The notes under the pieces are model-generated. The model did not search any database. It had not been told where the DNA came from and saw only the letters and a list, made by a program, of their open reading frames with translations. A stretch of 41,769 nt of DNA from Belnapia arida (lineage in GTDB: Bacteria; Pseudomonadota; Alphaproteobacteria; Acetobacterales; Acetobacteraceae): the NCBI RefSeq assembly GCF_016773205.1, contig NZ_JAETWB010000028.1, positions 1 through 41,769 on the forward strand. The letters are read 5' to 3'. Made by a program: the position numbers and the translations under genes. Shown piece after piece: positions 8,631-17,212 of the stretch (within the stretch, counting starts at the first letter, position 1; each line of letters opens with the position of its first letter).

Positions 8631-9311
8631 ATGGCACGCCGCATCATCGACCTTTCGACGCCAATCTCCGCCGGCCATTTCCGCTGGCCAGTGGAACGCC
8701 GTTTGCTCAAGTCACATACCGAAGGCGCGGGACAGGGCACCTGGGCTGGTTGGAACGTGCATGGCTTCACCCACATGGACAGTCCGCGTCATGTAGACCC
8801 GGAAGGCTTCACGACAGACGCCATCAGCCTCGACATGACGGTGGGGGATGCCGCTGTCCTCGACCTCTCCGAGGTCCCGGAGAATACCGCTATCACAGCC
8901 GAGCGGATTGCTGCCGCCGGAGCGCATCTCCGTCGCGGCGATATCGCCATCCTCAAGACACGGTGGGACGAGCGAGCCGACATCGCCGCACCGGAGTTCT
9001 GGGCACGCGCCCCCTGGATGACGGCGGAGGCCGCGATATGGCTGCGCGAGGTTGGTATCAAAGCGGTAGGGTTCGACTTCCCGCAGGATTATTGCATTCG
9101 CTACTTCCTGACCGGTGAGACGCGCCCGCCCCTGCCCGAGCACGTGACCCACTACCACCTCCTGAAGGAGGGGGTGATCATGTTCGAGTACCTCCGCAAC
9201 ACTGGAGCGCTGCGTGCGCCGCGTAGCTTCGTGGTTGCCCTTCCAGTCAAGCTGCCGGACAGCGACGGCGCCCCAGCCCGGGTCATTGCCATCGAGGACG
9301 ATGCGGCATGA
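8631..9311 (+). CDS. Cyclase family protein (kynurenine formamidase-like hydrolase)
   Basis: 226-residue metal-dependent hydrolase of the cyclase/KynB fold. The zinc motif HGFTHMDSPRH is at residues 44-54 (His44, His48, Asp50, His54); RRGDIAILKTRW and GFDFPQ follow as in the family. Family members hydrolyse N-formylkynurenine, isatin or related amides and cyclic esters. Placement between a Bug receptor and an SDR suggests ring opening of an imported compound, not tryptophan breakdown, since no kynureninase or tryptophan dioxygenase gene is nearby. Begins 3 bases after the receptor stop; its TGA overlaps the SDR start. Confidence 0.88.
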   Translation: MARRIIDLSTPISAGHFRWPVERRLLKSHTEGAGQGTWAGWNVHGFTHMDSPRHVDPEGFTTDAISLDMTVGDAAVLDLSEVPENTAITAERIAAAGAHLRRGDIAILKTRWDERADIAAPEFWARAPWMTAEAAIWLREVGIKAVGFDFPQDYCIRYFLTGETRPPLPEHVTHYHLLKEGVIMFEYLRNTGALRAPRSFVVALPVKLPDSDGAPARVIAIEDDAA

Positions 9312-10081
9312 AGCTCGCTGGTGACGTTGCCCTGGTGACCGGCGGAGGCGCTGGCATTGGAGAGGCCATTGCCCATCGTCTGGCACGTGCGGGTGCAGCC
9401 GTGCTGGTTGCCGACCTGCTGCCCGATCGGGCGCAGCGCGTGGCTGATGCAATCACAGCCGCCGGGCTACGCGCCGCCCCATTTACGCTGGATGTGGCTG
9501 AGGAAGACCAAGCCGCCGCTGCGGTGGCGGCGGTGGAGGCACGGTTCGGTCCGCTGCGCCTGACAGTCTGCAACGCCGGCATCACCGACCGCGTGCCGGC
9601 ACTCGAGATGTCACGGGCAGCCTTCGAGCGGGTGATCCGGACCAACCTCACGGGCTGCTTCGTTACAGCCCAGGCTGCGGCACGTGCCATGGTGCGGCAT
9701 GCCCGAGGGGGACGCATTGTCACCACCTCATCAGTCTCTGGCCAGTTCGCGGGGACGGGACGGGTGGCCTACGGCGCCAGCAAGGCCGGCATTATCAATC
9801 TTACCCAGGTGCTGGCCATGGAACTCGCGTCGCATGACATCCTGGTCAACTGCGTCGCGCCTGGCCCAACCCAGGTTGCCCGCACCGCACATGGCCCACG
9901 GCAGCGTGCAGCGTTCCTCAACCACATGGCGCTGGATCGCTATGCGACACCGGAGGAGGTTGCCGCCGCGGTTGCCTTCCTCTGCTCCGAGGATGCCGGA
10001 TACATCACCGGCCACGTGTTGAACGTGGATGGTGGTTTTGCCGCCGCAGGGGTGCTCTACGACCCTGCTGACGGGCCGTGA
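9308..10081 (+). CDS. Classical SDR-family oxidoreductase (FabG-like)
   Basis: 257 residues with all classical SDR landmarks: TGGGAGIG cofactor loop (11-18), CNAG (88-91), Asn113, Ser142, Tyr155 and Lys159 in YGASK, then a PGP motif and the C-terminal GHVLNVDGG. The residue after the second strand (VADLL, Asp near 36) suggests NAD rather than NADP preference. ATG overlaps the cyclase stop (ATGA), so it is translationally coupled. Likely oxidises or reduces the product of the cyclase step; the actual substrate is unknown. It meets the terminase genes tail to tail. Confidence 0.9.
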   Translation: MKLAGDVALVTGGGAGIGEAIAHRLARAGAAVLVADLLPDRAQRVADAITAAGLRAAPFTLDVAEEDQAAAAVAAVEARFGPLRLTVCNAGITDRVPALEMSRAAFERVIRTNLTGCFVTAQAAARAMVRHARGGRIVTTSSVSGQFAGTGRVAYGASKAGIINLTQVLAMELASHDILVNCVAPGPTQVARTAHGPRQRAAFLNHMALDRYATPEEVAAAVAFLCSEDAGYITGHVLNVDGGFAAAGVLYDPADGP

Positions 10082-10207
10082 TAGCCGAACAGCGCGGCCC
10101 CGACGGGCGCCAAATTCTCCAGCCGAGTTCGTAGGATCTGTGTTCTGGGCGCGCTGAAAGTTTGTCAGCCCTACCGCGAGGCGCGTGACATTATCTTGCT
10201 CAGCCGC

Positions 10208-12160
10208 TCAGTCCATAATCGAAGATCGCACCCGCTGGCGTGGTCGCAGCCGCATCGCTGTCCCGGCATGCCCTGGAGGCGGAGCCAGCAGGGGCTCGGG
10301 TTGAGGAATTACGATCTGCCGACGCATGATGGTCCAGAACCGCTCGCCGTAGCGGTCCGAGCCAAGCACCGCAAGCGCCGCGCGGGCGTAGACGGCGCAA
10401 TCCAGCGCCTCGTTATCGCGCAGCTTGCGCCACTCATTCCGGGCATATCCATTCCGCGTTTTGTGCGTCACCAGCTGCTCGGCCACGAGCTGCTTGACCA
10501 GGCTGCCGTCTAGCCAATCCGGGAGATGCACCCAGCCTAGCGGATAGCCGACACCCTCGCCGCGACTGAGCCAAAGCCGGCGGTACAGGTCCAGCTTGTA
10601 GGTGCTGACCGCGACACTCCATAAATTGAGGCCCCGCTTTAGCTTGCGCCCGGCCTCAGTGACATCCACCAGGGTCGGCCCGGTCACCGGGCTCGAGCGG
10701 TTCCAGCCGTCGATGCCCTTCATCGGCACGAGACGCGGGTCGCGCAGCCGGCGCAGCTGGGTATAGACGCCTGCTGTGTGGTTACCACCGGTATCCACGC
10801 CGACCTTGGCGATCCGCAGCTGAGCGCCGTCTTGGCGCTCCCAGCTGCGGCCAAGCAGCACAGCGAGCGCGTCCCAGGGTCCGGGTTCAGCCGGGCTGCC
10901 CTCAACCCGCTCGTGGTGGATGAGCCAGCTTTCGTAGCCGGCCCCCCAAGCCCAAACATAGACCTTGAGCCGGGCCGGAGCGCTCTGGTTGTCGACGCCG
11001 GCGGTCAGCACCAGGGCATCGCTCGGCACCAGGCCCTGCAGCATCGATTCACGACGCTCGATCAATCGCTCATAGTCCGGCGCGTCGCCGCGCTCCTGCC
11101 AAGTTTCGCCGAGGACGGTGTTGTGGAAGGTCTTTAGCGCGCGCGCATCGCCCTGAGCCGCTTCCCAGTCTCGGGCCGCCTGGACCCAAGAGAGCCAGCC
11201 GACAGGGCTGTAGAGCGCGCTGAGGTGAAAGCCGACGGCATATGGGTCCCCTGCCCTGGCGGTGGGTCGCCATTGTCCATGGGCCAACATGGCGCTCTTG
11301 TGCTGCTCGCCGATAGCGCCATCGCAGGCCTCGCAATGGTACCGGGCAGAGTCGGGCTGCCCCCGCGCCCAGATCAAGCGGGCGAAGCGCAGCGACTGCA
11401 TGTGGCCGCAGAAGGGGCACGGGACGAAATACCGCTGCTGGTCGGTGGCGAGGTATTCTCGCTCGATCCGCGATACGCCGGTGATGGTCGGGGTGGAAAC
11501 CAGTAGGGTCTTGCGCCGCCAGCCAAAGGTCCGCGCCCGGGCCTCGGCCAGCGCCACCGGGTCGCCCTCGCCCTCGACATCGCCGGGGTAGGCGTCGATC
11601 TCGTCGAGGAACAGGAAGCGCGCCGACATGGACCGCAGACCGACGGCGCTGTTCGCCCCGGTCATGACCAGCTGCCCGCCCGGAAACTCTTTGCTGAGCT
11701 GGCGATTGCCGCTGTCCCGCGAGCGGGCTGGTGCGACCAGCTCCCGGATGGCTGGCGTCTCTTCCACCAAAGGGTCGATCCGCTGCTCCGAGAACCGCTT
11801 GGCCAGCTCGGTGGTGGGCTGAACCGCAAGCATCGGCCCTGGGGCATGTTGAATGACGTAGCCGATCCAGTTGTTGCCGCATTCGGTGCCGCCGACCTGG
11901 GCGCCCTTCATCAGCACGACCCGCCGCGCCGGATGGGTCGGCGATAGCACATCCATGATCTGGCGCAGGTAAGGAGTCCGGCTGGTCCGCCAAGGCCCGG
12001 GCTCGGCCGAGCCGCGGCTGCCCAGCAGGCGGTGGCGGTCGGCCCAGTCTGAGATGAGCAGCGCCGGCTCCGGTGCCATGCCGGCGCGCCAGGCCGCGAC
12101 GATTTCCGCCGCACCCTCGAAGCCAGCAGCGGCGTCCAGCGTCTCACTCGACAATGACAC
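10208..12160 (-). CDS. Phage terminase large subunit, GpA family
   Basis: 650 residues from GTG 12160. Packaging motor: Walker A-like LMKGAQVGGTE (about 84-94), Walker B LFLDE (about 183-187), a zinc-ribbon-like CPFC...CEAC pair, then the nuclease domain with GVDTGG. Typical length for the GpA type. The GTG start lies inside the end of the small-subunit gene and has AAAGGAA 8 bases upstream; an open frame runs on to 12292 but overlaps the small subunit too far. Portal, capsid and tail genes that should follow are absent: the gene ends 126 bases from a convergent metabolic operon. It appears intact as an ORF but is probably a relic without its phage. Confidence 0.9.
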   Translation of the reverse strand: MSLSSETLDAAAGFEGAAEIVAAWRAGMAPEPALLISDWADRHRLLGSRGSAEPGPWRTSRTPYLRQIMDVLSPTHPARRVVLMKGAQVGGTECGNNWIGYVIQHAPGPMLAVQPTTELAKRFSEQRIDPLVEETPAIRELVAPARSRDSGNRQLSKEFPGGQLVMTGANSAVGLRSMSARFLFLDEIDAYPGDVEGEGDPVALAEARARTFGWRRKTLLVSTPTITGVSRIEREYLATDQQRYFVPCPFCGHMQSLRFARLIWARGQPDSARYHCEACDGAIGEQHKSAMLAHGQWRPTARAGDPYAVGFHLSALYSPVGWLSWVQAARDWEAAQGDARALKTFHNTVLGETWQERGDAPDYERLIERRESMLQGLVPSDALVLTAGVDNQSAPARLKVYVWAWGAGYESWLIHHERVEGSPAEPGPWDALAVLLGRSWERQDGAQLRIAKVGVDTGGNHTAGVYTQLRRLRDPRLVPMKGIDGWNRSSPVTGPTLVDVTEAGRKLKRGLNLWSVAVSTYKLDLYRRLWLSRGEGVGYPLGWVHLPDWLDGSLVKQLVAEQLVTHKTRNGYARNEWRKLRDNEALDCAVYARAALAVLGSDRYGERFWTIMRRQIVIPQPEPLLAPPPGHAGTAMRLRPRQRVRSSIMD

Positions 12161-12716
12161 GGGCGCCGTTCCTTTCCGCCAGGTGGATCCGCAGGCGCTG
12201 ATCCAGCAGCAGCTGCAGACGGTGGGCGTCGACGGCGAGCTCGGCTGCGAGCTCAGCGGCGATCCGGGCGGGCCAAGCCAGGATGGCGTCACGCTCCTCC
12301 CGGGCTAGGCGGTGCACCAGCAGCAGGGCACGCGCCTTGTCCACCAACCGGCCGCGGCGTTCATCAATCTCCAGCCGGCGCCCTTGTGCCTTGAGCACTT
12401 CATTGGCCGTGCGAGCGTCGTAGAAGGTCGCCCCACCCGGGCGAGCTGATGTCAGACCCGAAACGCCCTGCGTCCCGCCCGTGCCTGGCTCACTGCTCTC
12501 GAGCTCAGCCGAAGGTTGGAAGGAGCTGACTGAACGCGCAGGATCGGCGCTCGCGGCCAGCTGCACCCGGAGCTTCTCAACATTCCAGCCGCCCCCCGGC
12601 TCGGGCTGAATACGCCCGGCTTGCACCGCCTTTTGCAAGGCCGTGTGCGATAGGCCAAGCTGGCGCGCTGCCTCCCGCTGTGAGGTCACCCGCGCCGGAT
12701 TCTGGATCGGGGTCAT
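12144..12716 (-). CDS. Phage terminase small subunit (Nu1-like)
   Basis: 190 residues. N-terminal winged-helix/HTH: VTSQREAARQLGLSHTALQKAVQAGRI, followed by GGGWNVEKLR, the pattern of Nu1-type packaging proteins that bind the phage cos or pac site. A Ser/Pro/Gly-rich linker (about 55-95) joins a charged helical C-terminal part (ANEVLKAQGRRLEIDERRGRLVD) that should form the oligomer and contact the large subunit. Its stop overlaps the large-subunit GTG start, the usual coupled arrangement. Start codon is the only good ATG; ribosome site weak. Confidence 0.85.
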   Translation of the reverse strand: MTPIQNPARVTSQREAARQLGLSHTALQKAVQAGRIQPEPGGGWNVEKLRVQLAASADPARSVSSFQPSAELESSEPGTGGTQGVSGLTSARPGGATFYDARTANEVLKAQGRRLEIDERRGRLVDKARALLLVHRLAREERDAILAWPARIAAELAAELAVDAHRLQLLLDQRLRIHLAERNGARVIVE

Positions 12717-13081
12717 GGTATGATCGTTAGCCCTGAAAACAGCACGGAAGCCGCAAAATACCGGTTAGGCTGGCGCTATGAGAAGAGCGATCTTTGCGCG
12801 CATCTGTTTGGTTCCCGCTTTGCGAAGGATGGCCGGTGACTGACCGCTTCGATAGCGCCGCTGACGCTTGATAAGTTGAGAATGGCTGACTTAGACAACT
12901 CCTACTCCGCTCAGCCAAGTCGTGGCAGGTTGAGATGCCCGACCATCCGTCGCCTTAACTCTTCTTTGACTCCACACGTGGGAAGGGCCCGGTGGTGCCC
13001 AGGGAATGAAGGCGAAAGCTAGCGGACGTCCGGGCTGCGCCAAGCCGTGTCGATGGAGTTCCTCTGGAGAAGGAGCGTCTC
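12717..13081. other. Divergent intergenic region between terminase and ABM-like gene
   Basis: About 365 bases separating divergent genes, so it should contain promoters for both directions. No supported ORF; small open frames (for example 12727-12918 minus) lack motifs. An AAGGAG ribosome site for the ABM-like gene ends the region at about 13070-13076. Confidence 0.4.
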
Positions 13082-13696
13082 ATGTATATCAACCTGCGCC
13101 GCTATGCCCAACTTGGCGCCGGCAAGGCTGTCATAGAGCATTCAGTCGAAACTGACCTCCTTCCCGAGTTGCAGAAGCAGCCGGGCTTCAAGGCTTACTG
13201 CGCATTCTGGGACCAGCATGGCGCGGGTGTCAGCATGAGCCTTTTCGATGATGCCGAGGCAGCCCACGAGTCTACTGATGCTGTGCGCAGATGGGTCATG
13301 CATCACCAAGATTTCTTCCCTGAACGCGGCGAAGAGTTTGCTGGCGAGTGCTTTGCGTACGCCGTTGCTCATGGCCAAGAACAAAGCCAAGGCGGTGCCA
13401 AGCGGGCACTCTACGTCCTGATCCGGGAGCTCGATAACGTTCCAGGCACGCAGGACACACAGGCCTTCGTGCAGCAGCGAACTCTCCCGATGATCACGCG
13501 CTCGCCGGGCTTCCGGGGTGTTTACACCGCGCGCCATGACGAGACCGGAAGCCGGGCAGCTGTGGTAACGCTCTTCGATGAAGAGCGGCAAGCCCTTGCT
13601 TGCCATGAGAAGGCCGTTGAGCTGCTCAAGGAAGGCTTGCCCAAGGTCGCCGTGACTCGCGTCGTTCGGGGTGAAAGCGTCATCCTTCGCATGTAG
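13082..13696 (+). CDS. Tandem ABM/ferredoxin-like alpha-beta barrel protein, function unknown
   Basis: 204 residues that read as two dimeric alpha-beta barrel (ABM-like) halves. Half one: MYINLRRYAQLGAG, then PGFKAYCAFWDQHG and VSMSLFDDAEAAHEST. Half two: LYVLIRELDNVPG, then PGFRGVYTARHDETGSRAAVVTLFDEERQALAC. The P-G-F-x-x-Y plus phenylalanine-aspartate repeat in both halves supports internal duplication. ABM proteins include monooxygenases, heme-degrading enzymes and structural members; no catalytic set can be assigned. Ribosome site AAGGAG precedes ATG. It lies on the opposite strand between two phage genes, so it is either an inserted cargo gene or a moron. A long minus frame over it (13142-13918) is taken as a shadow. 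Confidence 0.7.
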   Translation: MYINLRRYAQLGAGKAVIEHSVETDLLPELQKQPGFKAYCAFWDQHGAGVSMSLFDDAEAAHESTDAVRRWVMHHQDFFPERGEEFAGECFAYAVAHGQEQSQGGAKRALYVLIRELDNVPGTQDTQAFVQQRTLPMITRSPGFRGVYTARHDETGSRAAVVTLFDEERQALACHEKAVELLKEGLPKVAVTRVVRGESVILRM

Positions 13697-13862
13697 GGTC
13701 AGTTGCGAAGCGCGCTTTGTGCAGACGTCGAGCTCATTGAGCTGCTCTGGCAAAGTCCACCACGGCATCGCGCCCAGGTCTCCGTGGACCTGACCAGGCT
13801 GCCAGAGGCGTATAAGACCGGTAATGAGCCGGAAGTGGCTGGGGAAGCCTGCCTTTCCCAGC

Positions 13863-15155
13863 TCACCGAGCGCCCTCGGTTGCCGCCAGTATTTGGCGAG
13901 CGCCGGCAACCACCTCATATGGGCGGCGGTCGCCGTCCAGCATGGCGCGTCGGCCAGTCAGGTCCTGCCATCGGCGCACGGCAACATCGACATAGCGAGG
14001 GTCGATTTCCATTCCATAGCAGCGCCGCCCTGTCACGTCGGCCGCCATCAGCGTCGTCCCACTGCCGAGGAAGGGGTCGTAGACCGCGTCGCCCGCTGCG
14101 CTGTTGTTCAAGATCGGTCGGCGCATGCACTCTACCGGCTTCTGCGTGCCGTGCACCGTGGCGGCATCCTCCTCTCCGGAAGTGCCGATGGCCCAGAGCG
14201 TAGCCTGGTCACGGGCACCCTGCCAATGGCCGGTGCCGCCGCGACGGACGGCGTAAAGGCAAGGCTCGTGCTGCCAGTGGTAGTCGCCCCGGCTCAGCAC
14301 GAACCGCGGCTTGGCCCAGACGATCTGACTGCGGACCACAAAGTCGGCTGCCTCGAGGCTCTCGATCACCACCCGGGCATGCACGCCGGCATGCCAGACG
14401 TAGGCGACCTGACCCGGGAACAACGCCCAGGCCTGTCGCCAGTCCGCACGGTCGTCATTCGCCACACGCCCAACGCGGGTTGTCGCCGAGACACCGGCGG
14501 AATTCCGCCAGGCGGGGTCGTACTCCACGCCATACGGCGGGTCAGAGACCAGCAGATGGGGGATAGTCCCATCCAGGAGCTGGGACACGTCTCCGGCCGC
14601 CGTGGCGTCGCCGCAGAGTAGGCGGTGCGGCCCGAGCTGCCACAGGTCACCAGGGCGGCTGACAGGCACCTCCGGGGGCTCCGGCGCCGCGGCGTCTGGA
14701 TCGCAGCCGTCCCGCCCGGGGACGAGGTCGTCATCGAAGGTCAGCAGCCGGTCGAGTTCCTCGATGCCGAAGCCGACTACCGAGAGGTCGTAGCCCTCGT
14801 CACGTAGACCTCGCAGTTCCTGCGACAGCAGTCCTTCATTCCAGCCGGCGTTCAAGGCAAGCTGGTTGTCGGCGAGGCGGTACGCCCGGAGCTGCGCCTC
14901 GCTTAGGTGTCCGAGCCGTATGGCCGGAACTACATCGAGCCCCAGCGTGCGCGCCGCGAGGACCCGGCCATGGCCGGCCACCAGCACGCCGCGGTCGTCG
15001 ACCAGCACCGGCGCAGTGAAGCCGAACTCGGCGATCGACGCTGCGATCTGTGCCACCTGCTCAGGCGAATGAGTGCGGGCGTTGTTGGCGTAGGGCAGTA
15101 GGCCGCTCACCGCGCGCATCTCGACGGCGGCCGCTTGCCACGGGACTTGAGACAT
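13863..15155 (-). CDS. ParB-domain / DNA methyltransferase fusion (phage-type)
   Basis: 430 residues. N-terminal ParB/Srx-like domain (about 15-100): LLPYANNARTHS, GFTAPVLVDDRGVLVAGHGRV, LRAYRLADNQLA. C-terminal DNA methyltransferase: catalytic SDPPYG (DPPY 205-208) comes before the SAM-binding DPFLGSGTT (360-368), the order of the beta class that methylates adenine N6 or cytosine N4; HGTQKPVE before motif I is typical. Such fusions are common in prophages upstream of terminase genes, as here. No partner restriction enzyme is nearby, so it probably protects or marks phage DNA. ATG 15155 chosen for AAGGTG upstream and because MSQVP begins the conserved part; the frame stays open to 15401. Confidence 0.88.
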   Translation of the reverse strand: MSQVPWQAAAVEMRAVSGLLPYANNARTHSPEQVAQIAASIAEFGFTAPVLVDDRGVLVAGHGRVLAARTLGLDVVPAIRLGHLSEAQLRAYRLADNQLALNAGWNEGLLSQELRGLRDEGYDLSVVGFGIEELDRLLTFDDDLVPGRDGCDPDAAAPEPPEVPVSRPGDLWQLGPHRLLCGDATAAGDVSQLLDGTIPHLLVSDPPYGVEYDPAWRNSAGVSATTRVGRVANDDRADWRQAWALFPGQVAYVWHAGVHARVVIESLEAADFVVRSQIVWAKPRFVLSRGDYHWQHEPCLYAVRRGGTGHWQGARDQATLWAIGTSGEEDAATVHGTQKPVECMRRPILNNSAAGDAVYDPFLGSGTTLMAADVTGRRCYGMEIDPRYVDVAVRRWQDLTGRRAMLDGDRRPYEVVAGARQILAATEGAR

Positions 15156-15879
15156 CAGGACACCTTGCTGATTGCGACAGTGAGCTGTGACACGCCGGCA
15201 TTCGAGGCTGGCCTCGAGCGTTGACGGGCTTGATGGTTGCCATGCGGTGCGACGCAGATCGCAGCGATCGGCGGCTTTCCGCGCGAGGTGGCAACCTGGC
15301 AACCAGGATTCGGGGTCTGCCGGTAGCGAAGTGTCGCGCCCCGAACCCCCCGCAGTTCTAACATCGCCACGGAGGAACCGAAAATGCATGAAGCGCACCA
15401 TTCCGGACCGCTATGCTGCCTCCGATTAGACTGTAGACTAAAGAGCTTGTATTTCACCGGTCAATGTTGTTCGAGTGCTCATTGATTTGCGGAGCATTGA
15501 ACTTGCCGTGCCGCACCGTGCCAAAAGGCCGCAGCCTGTGCTTCCGAGCTGTACCTTTGCTACTCGCACCGACGGCAAGGAGGGATAGGCTTGACCAGTC
15601 GGGAACAACGAAGAAGAGACACAAAATGTCGCCTTTGTCGCTTACGCGCGTGAAGAAAGAGAGGCGATTTCCCTCCTCATCGTTATTTACCGTAAGCAGC
15701 TCCCTCCCCTGCTCACACACGCAAGCGACAATGGCGACGAAGCAGCCATGCCGGTTTCAGATGAGCGCGATCATGCTGGACTGACGTTGCCAAACCCCGC
15801 CCACCTCGAGCGAAGTTTTGCCTGTCGGACGCGCCAAACTATCAAAGATCGAATTCCGGCCAACGATATAGGAGACAAC
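15156..15879. other. AT-richer unassigned region at the prophage / mobile-element junction
   Basis: 724 bases between divergent genes. G+C drops visibly compared with flanks. Two overlapping opposite-strand frames (15464-15784 plus, 15454-15720 minus) have no recognised motif and no convincing ribosome site. It probably carries promoters for the methyltransferase and for the element at 15.9 kb, and may include an element boundary, but no attachment-site repeat was identified. Confidence 0.4.
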
Positions 15880-16680
15880 ATGTCAGAAGACTGGCAACGT
15901 CGAGTGGCATCGACCACAACCTCCGGCACCCCTCATCAGCGGCCAGACACTGTTCAAGCCGTGAACGCAATTCTTGATAGGGTGATGTCTATTTCATCCA
16001 TTGGTAAGATTACCCGTGCGGAAGCTCATAACCTCGTCGACGCCTGCTATGATCTTGCTGCTCACGCAGGCCATCCCGACGATGTGGCAGAGGACGCAGC
16101 GCGGGCGGTTGGACAAGTTCTCGCAGTTGGTGCGTTTGGGTGGACAGAGTCGCAGCTTTGCCTCCTCGATCGTGATTGGGACTCACTTGAGGAGGTGCCT
16201 GCGCTGTGGCGAGTCGAGTTCCTCCTGCGACTCTGCCGGAGCCCGCATATCCTGCCGAGACAAATGATAGATCAGGTGGTGAATGCCTTCGCTGCGCTCA
16301 ATCTAGGCGATGGTCATATTCCGCGGATTTTTCGCCCCTCCACCGAACCTGGCAGAGGACGCAACCCTAAAGCGGCTCGCGGCACAGAAGAACTGCTGTG
16401 GTGCTGGATAACTTGGCAACATGCAGAAGGTGAGAAAGTTGATCTCTTGGTCGTACGGGTCGCTGCTGCTGTGGGGGAGACGACCGATGCTGTCAAAGGT
16501 TGGCGGACTGCGTGGATCAAACGCGACGGCCTCGACAAGGTCAGGGCAGAGCTCAACCTTTTCAAATCCCAGAGCTACGGACGCGAGTTTTTCGAGCAAG
16601 GCCCATCGCTGGACGAGATGGTTGCGTCATGGCGCGATTCGCGCATGCCGAAGAAATCCGAAGACCGAAAGTCAAGCTAG
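15880..16680 (+). CDS. Hypothetical protein of the integrative element
   Basis: 266 residues from ATG 15880, which has AGGAG six bases upstream; the open frame reaches back to 15748 without another good site. No family recognised. Visible features: an N-terminal Ser/Thr-rich part, a helical, Ala/Asp-rich middle (AHNLVDACYDLAAHAGHPDDVAEDAARAVGQVL cut here into motifs DACYDLAAHAGHP and AARAVGQVLAVGAFGW), a WCWITWQHAEG aromatic stretch and a charged C-terminus (MPKKSEDRKSS). No signal peptide or membrane helix. It leads the plus-strand series running to the serine recombinase and has lower G+C than the host-like genes. Confidence 0.6.
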   Translation: MSEDWQRRVASTTTSGTPHQRPDTVQAVNAILDRVMSISSIGKITRAEAHNLVDACYDLAAHAGHPDDVAEDAARAVGQVLAVGAFGWTESQLCLLDRDWDSLEEVPALWRVEFLLRLCRSPHILPRQMIDQVVNAFAALNLGDGHIPRIFRPSTEPGRGRNPKAARGTEELLWCWITWQHAEGEKVDLLVVRVAAAVGETTDAVKGWRTAWIKRDGLDKVRAELNLFKSQSYGREFFEQGPSLDEMVASWRDSRMPKKSEDRKSS

Positions 16681-16806
16681 ATTTCAGATCGCATAATCTA
16701 GGCGAGATTGCGCTTACAACAGATAGTTAGTCCTAGTAAGTCCCGACTGGTAGCCTTCTCACCATCGCAAACGCGTGCAGCTGCACGCAATTCGGTGGTG
16801 ATACCG

Positions 16807-17061
16807 ATGTTAAACTCTTCACCTAGCAATCCAGACGCACTTTTAACCCGTGAAGCAACGTCGGCTGCACTGAGCGCATCCGGCTTCCCAGTAGCGGCCA
16901 AGACCTTGGCAACCAAGGCCACGCGCGGCGGCGGGCCGCCTTACCTTCTTTTCGCAGGACGCGCACTTTATCGTTGGGCTGACGCTCTTGCCTGGGCGCG
17001 TGGGTGCATGATTTCGCCGCGTCGCACTTGTCGCTCTCCCTTTGACGAGTGGCCGAAGTGA
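16807..17061 (+). CDS. Small HTH (excisionase/AlpA-like) DNA-binding protein
   Basis: 84 residues. LLTREATSAALSASGFPVAAKTLATKATRGGGPPYLLFAGRALYR is split across a predicted MerR/excisionase-type winged helix: a helix pair, then the GGGPPY turn and the GRALYRWADALAWA wing-plus-helix typical of small HTH proteins next to primase or DUF3987 genes in integrative elements. Likely controls excision or the replication gene behind it. Start chosen at ATG 16807 just before the conserved part; an earlier start at 16708 has no better ribosome site. Confidence 0.65.
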   Translation: MLNSSPSNPDALLTREATSAALSASGFPVAAKTLATKATRGGGPPYLLFAGRALYRWADALAWARGCMISPRRTCRSPFDEWPK

Positions 17062-17212
17062 GGTCCGCCCCTTTACCGCTGATGCGATGTCGTTATAGGA
17101 GGGTCAGTTCGACAGGCTCACGAAAATGTCTTGAGATCAGAGGCTGTCGCCCGCGGCTGCAAGCAGCCAAGCGCTGCACGCAGAAACCTCGGTGGTATAA
17201 AGGAGGTTCGCG

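Noticed and set aside
7659-10081. Tryptophan degradation pathway suggested by the kynurenine-formamidase-like cyclase.
   Set aside because: No kynureninase or tryptophan dioxygenase gene is present; the Bug receptor and SDR context fits another substrate better.
13142-13918. Long minus-strand frame of 258 codons over the ABM-like gene.
   Set aside because: The plus-strand frame has a perfect ribosome site and two copies of a known motif pattern; the minus frame has neither and no family features.
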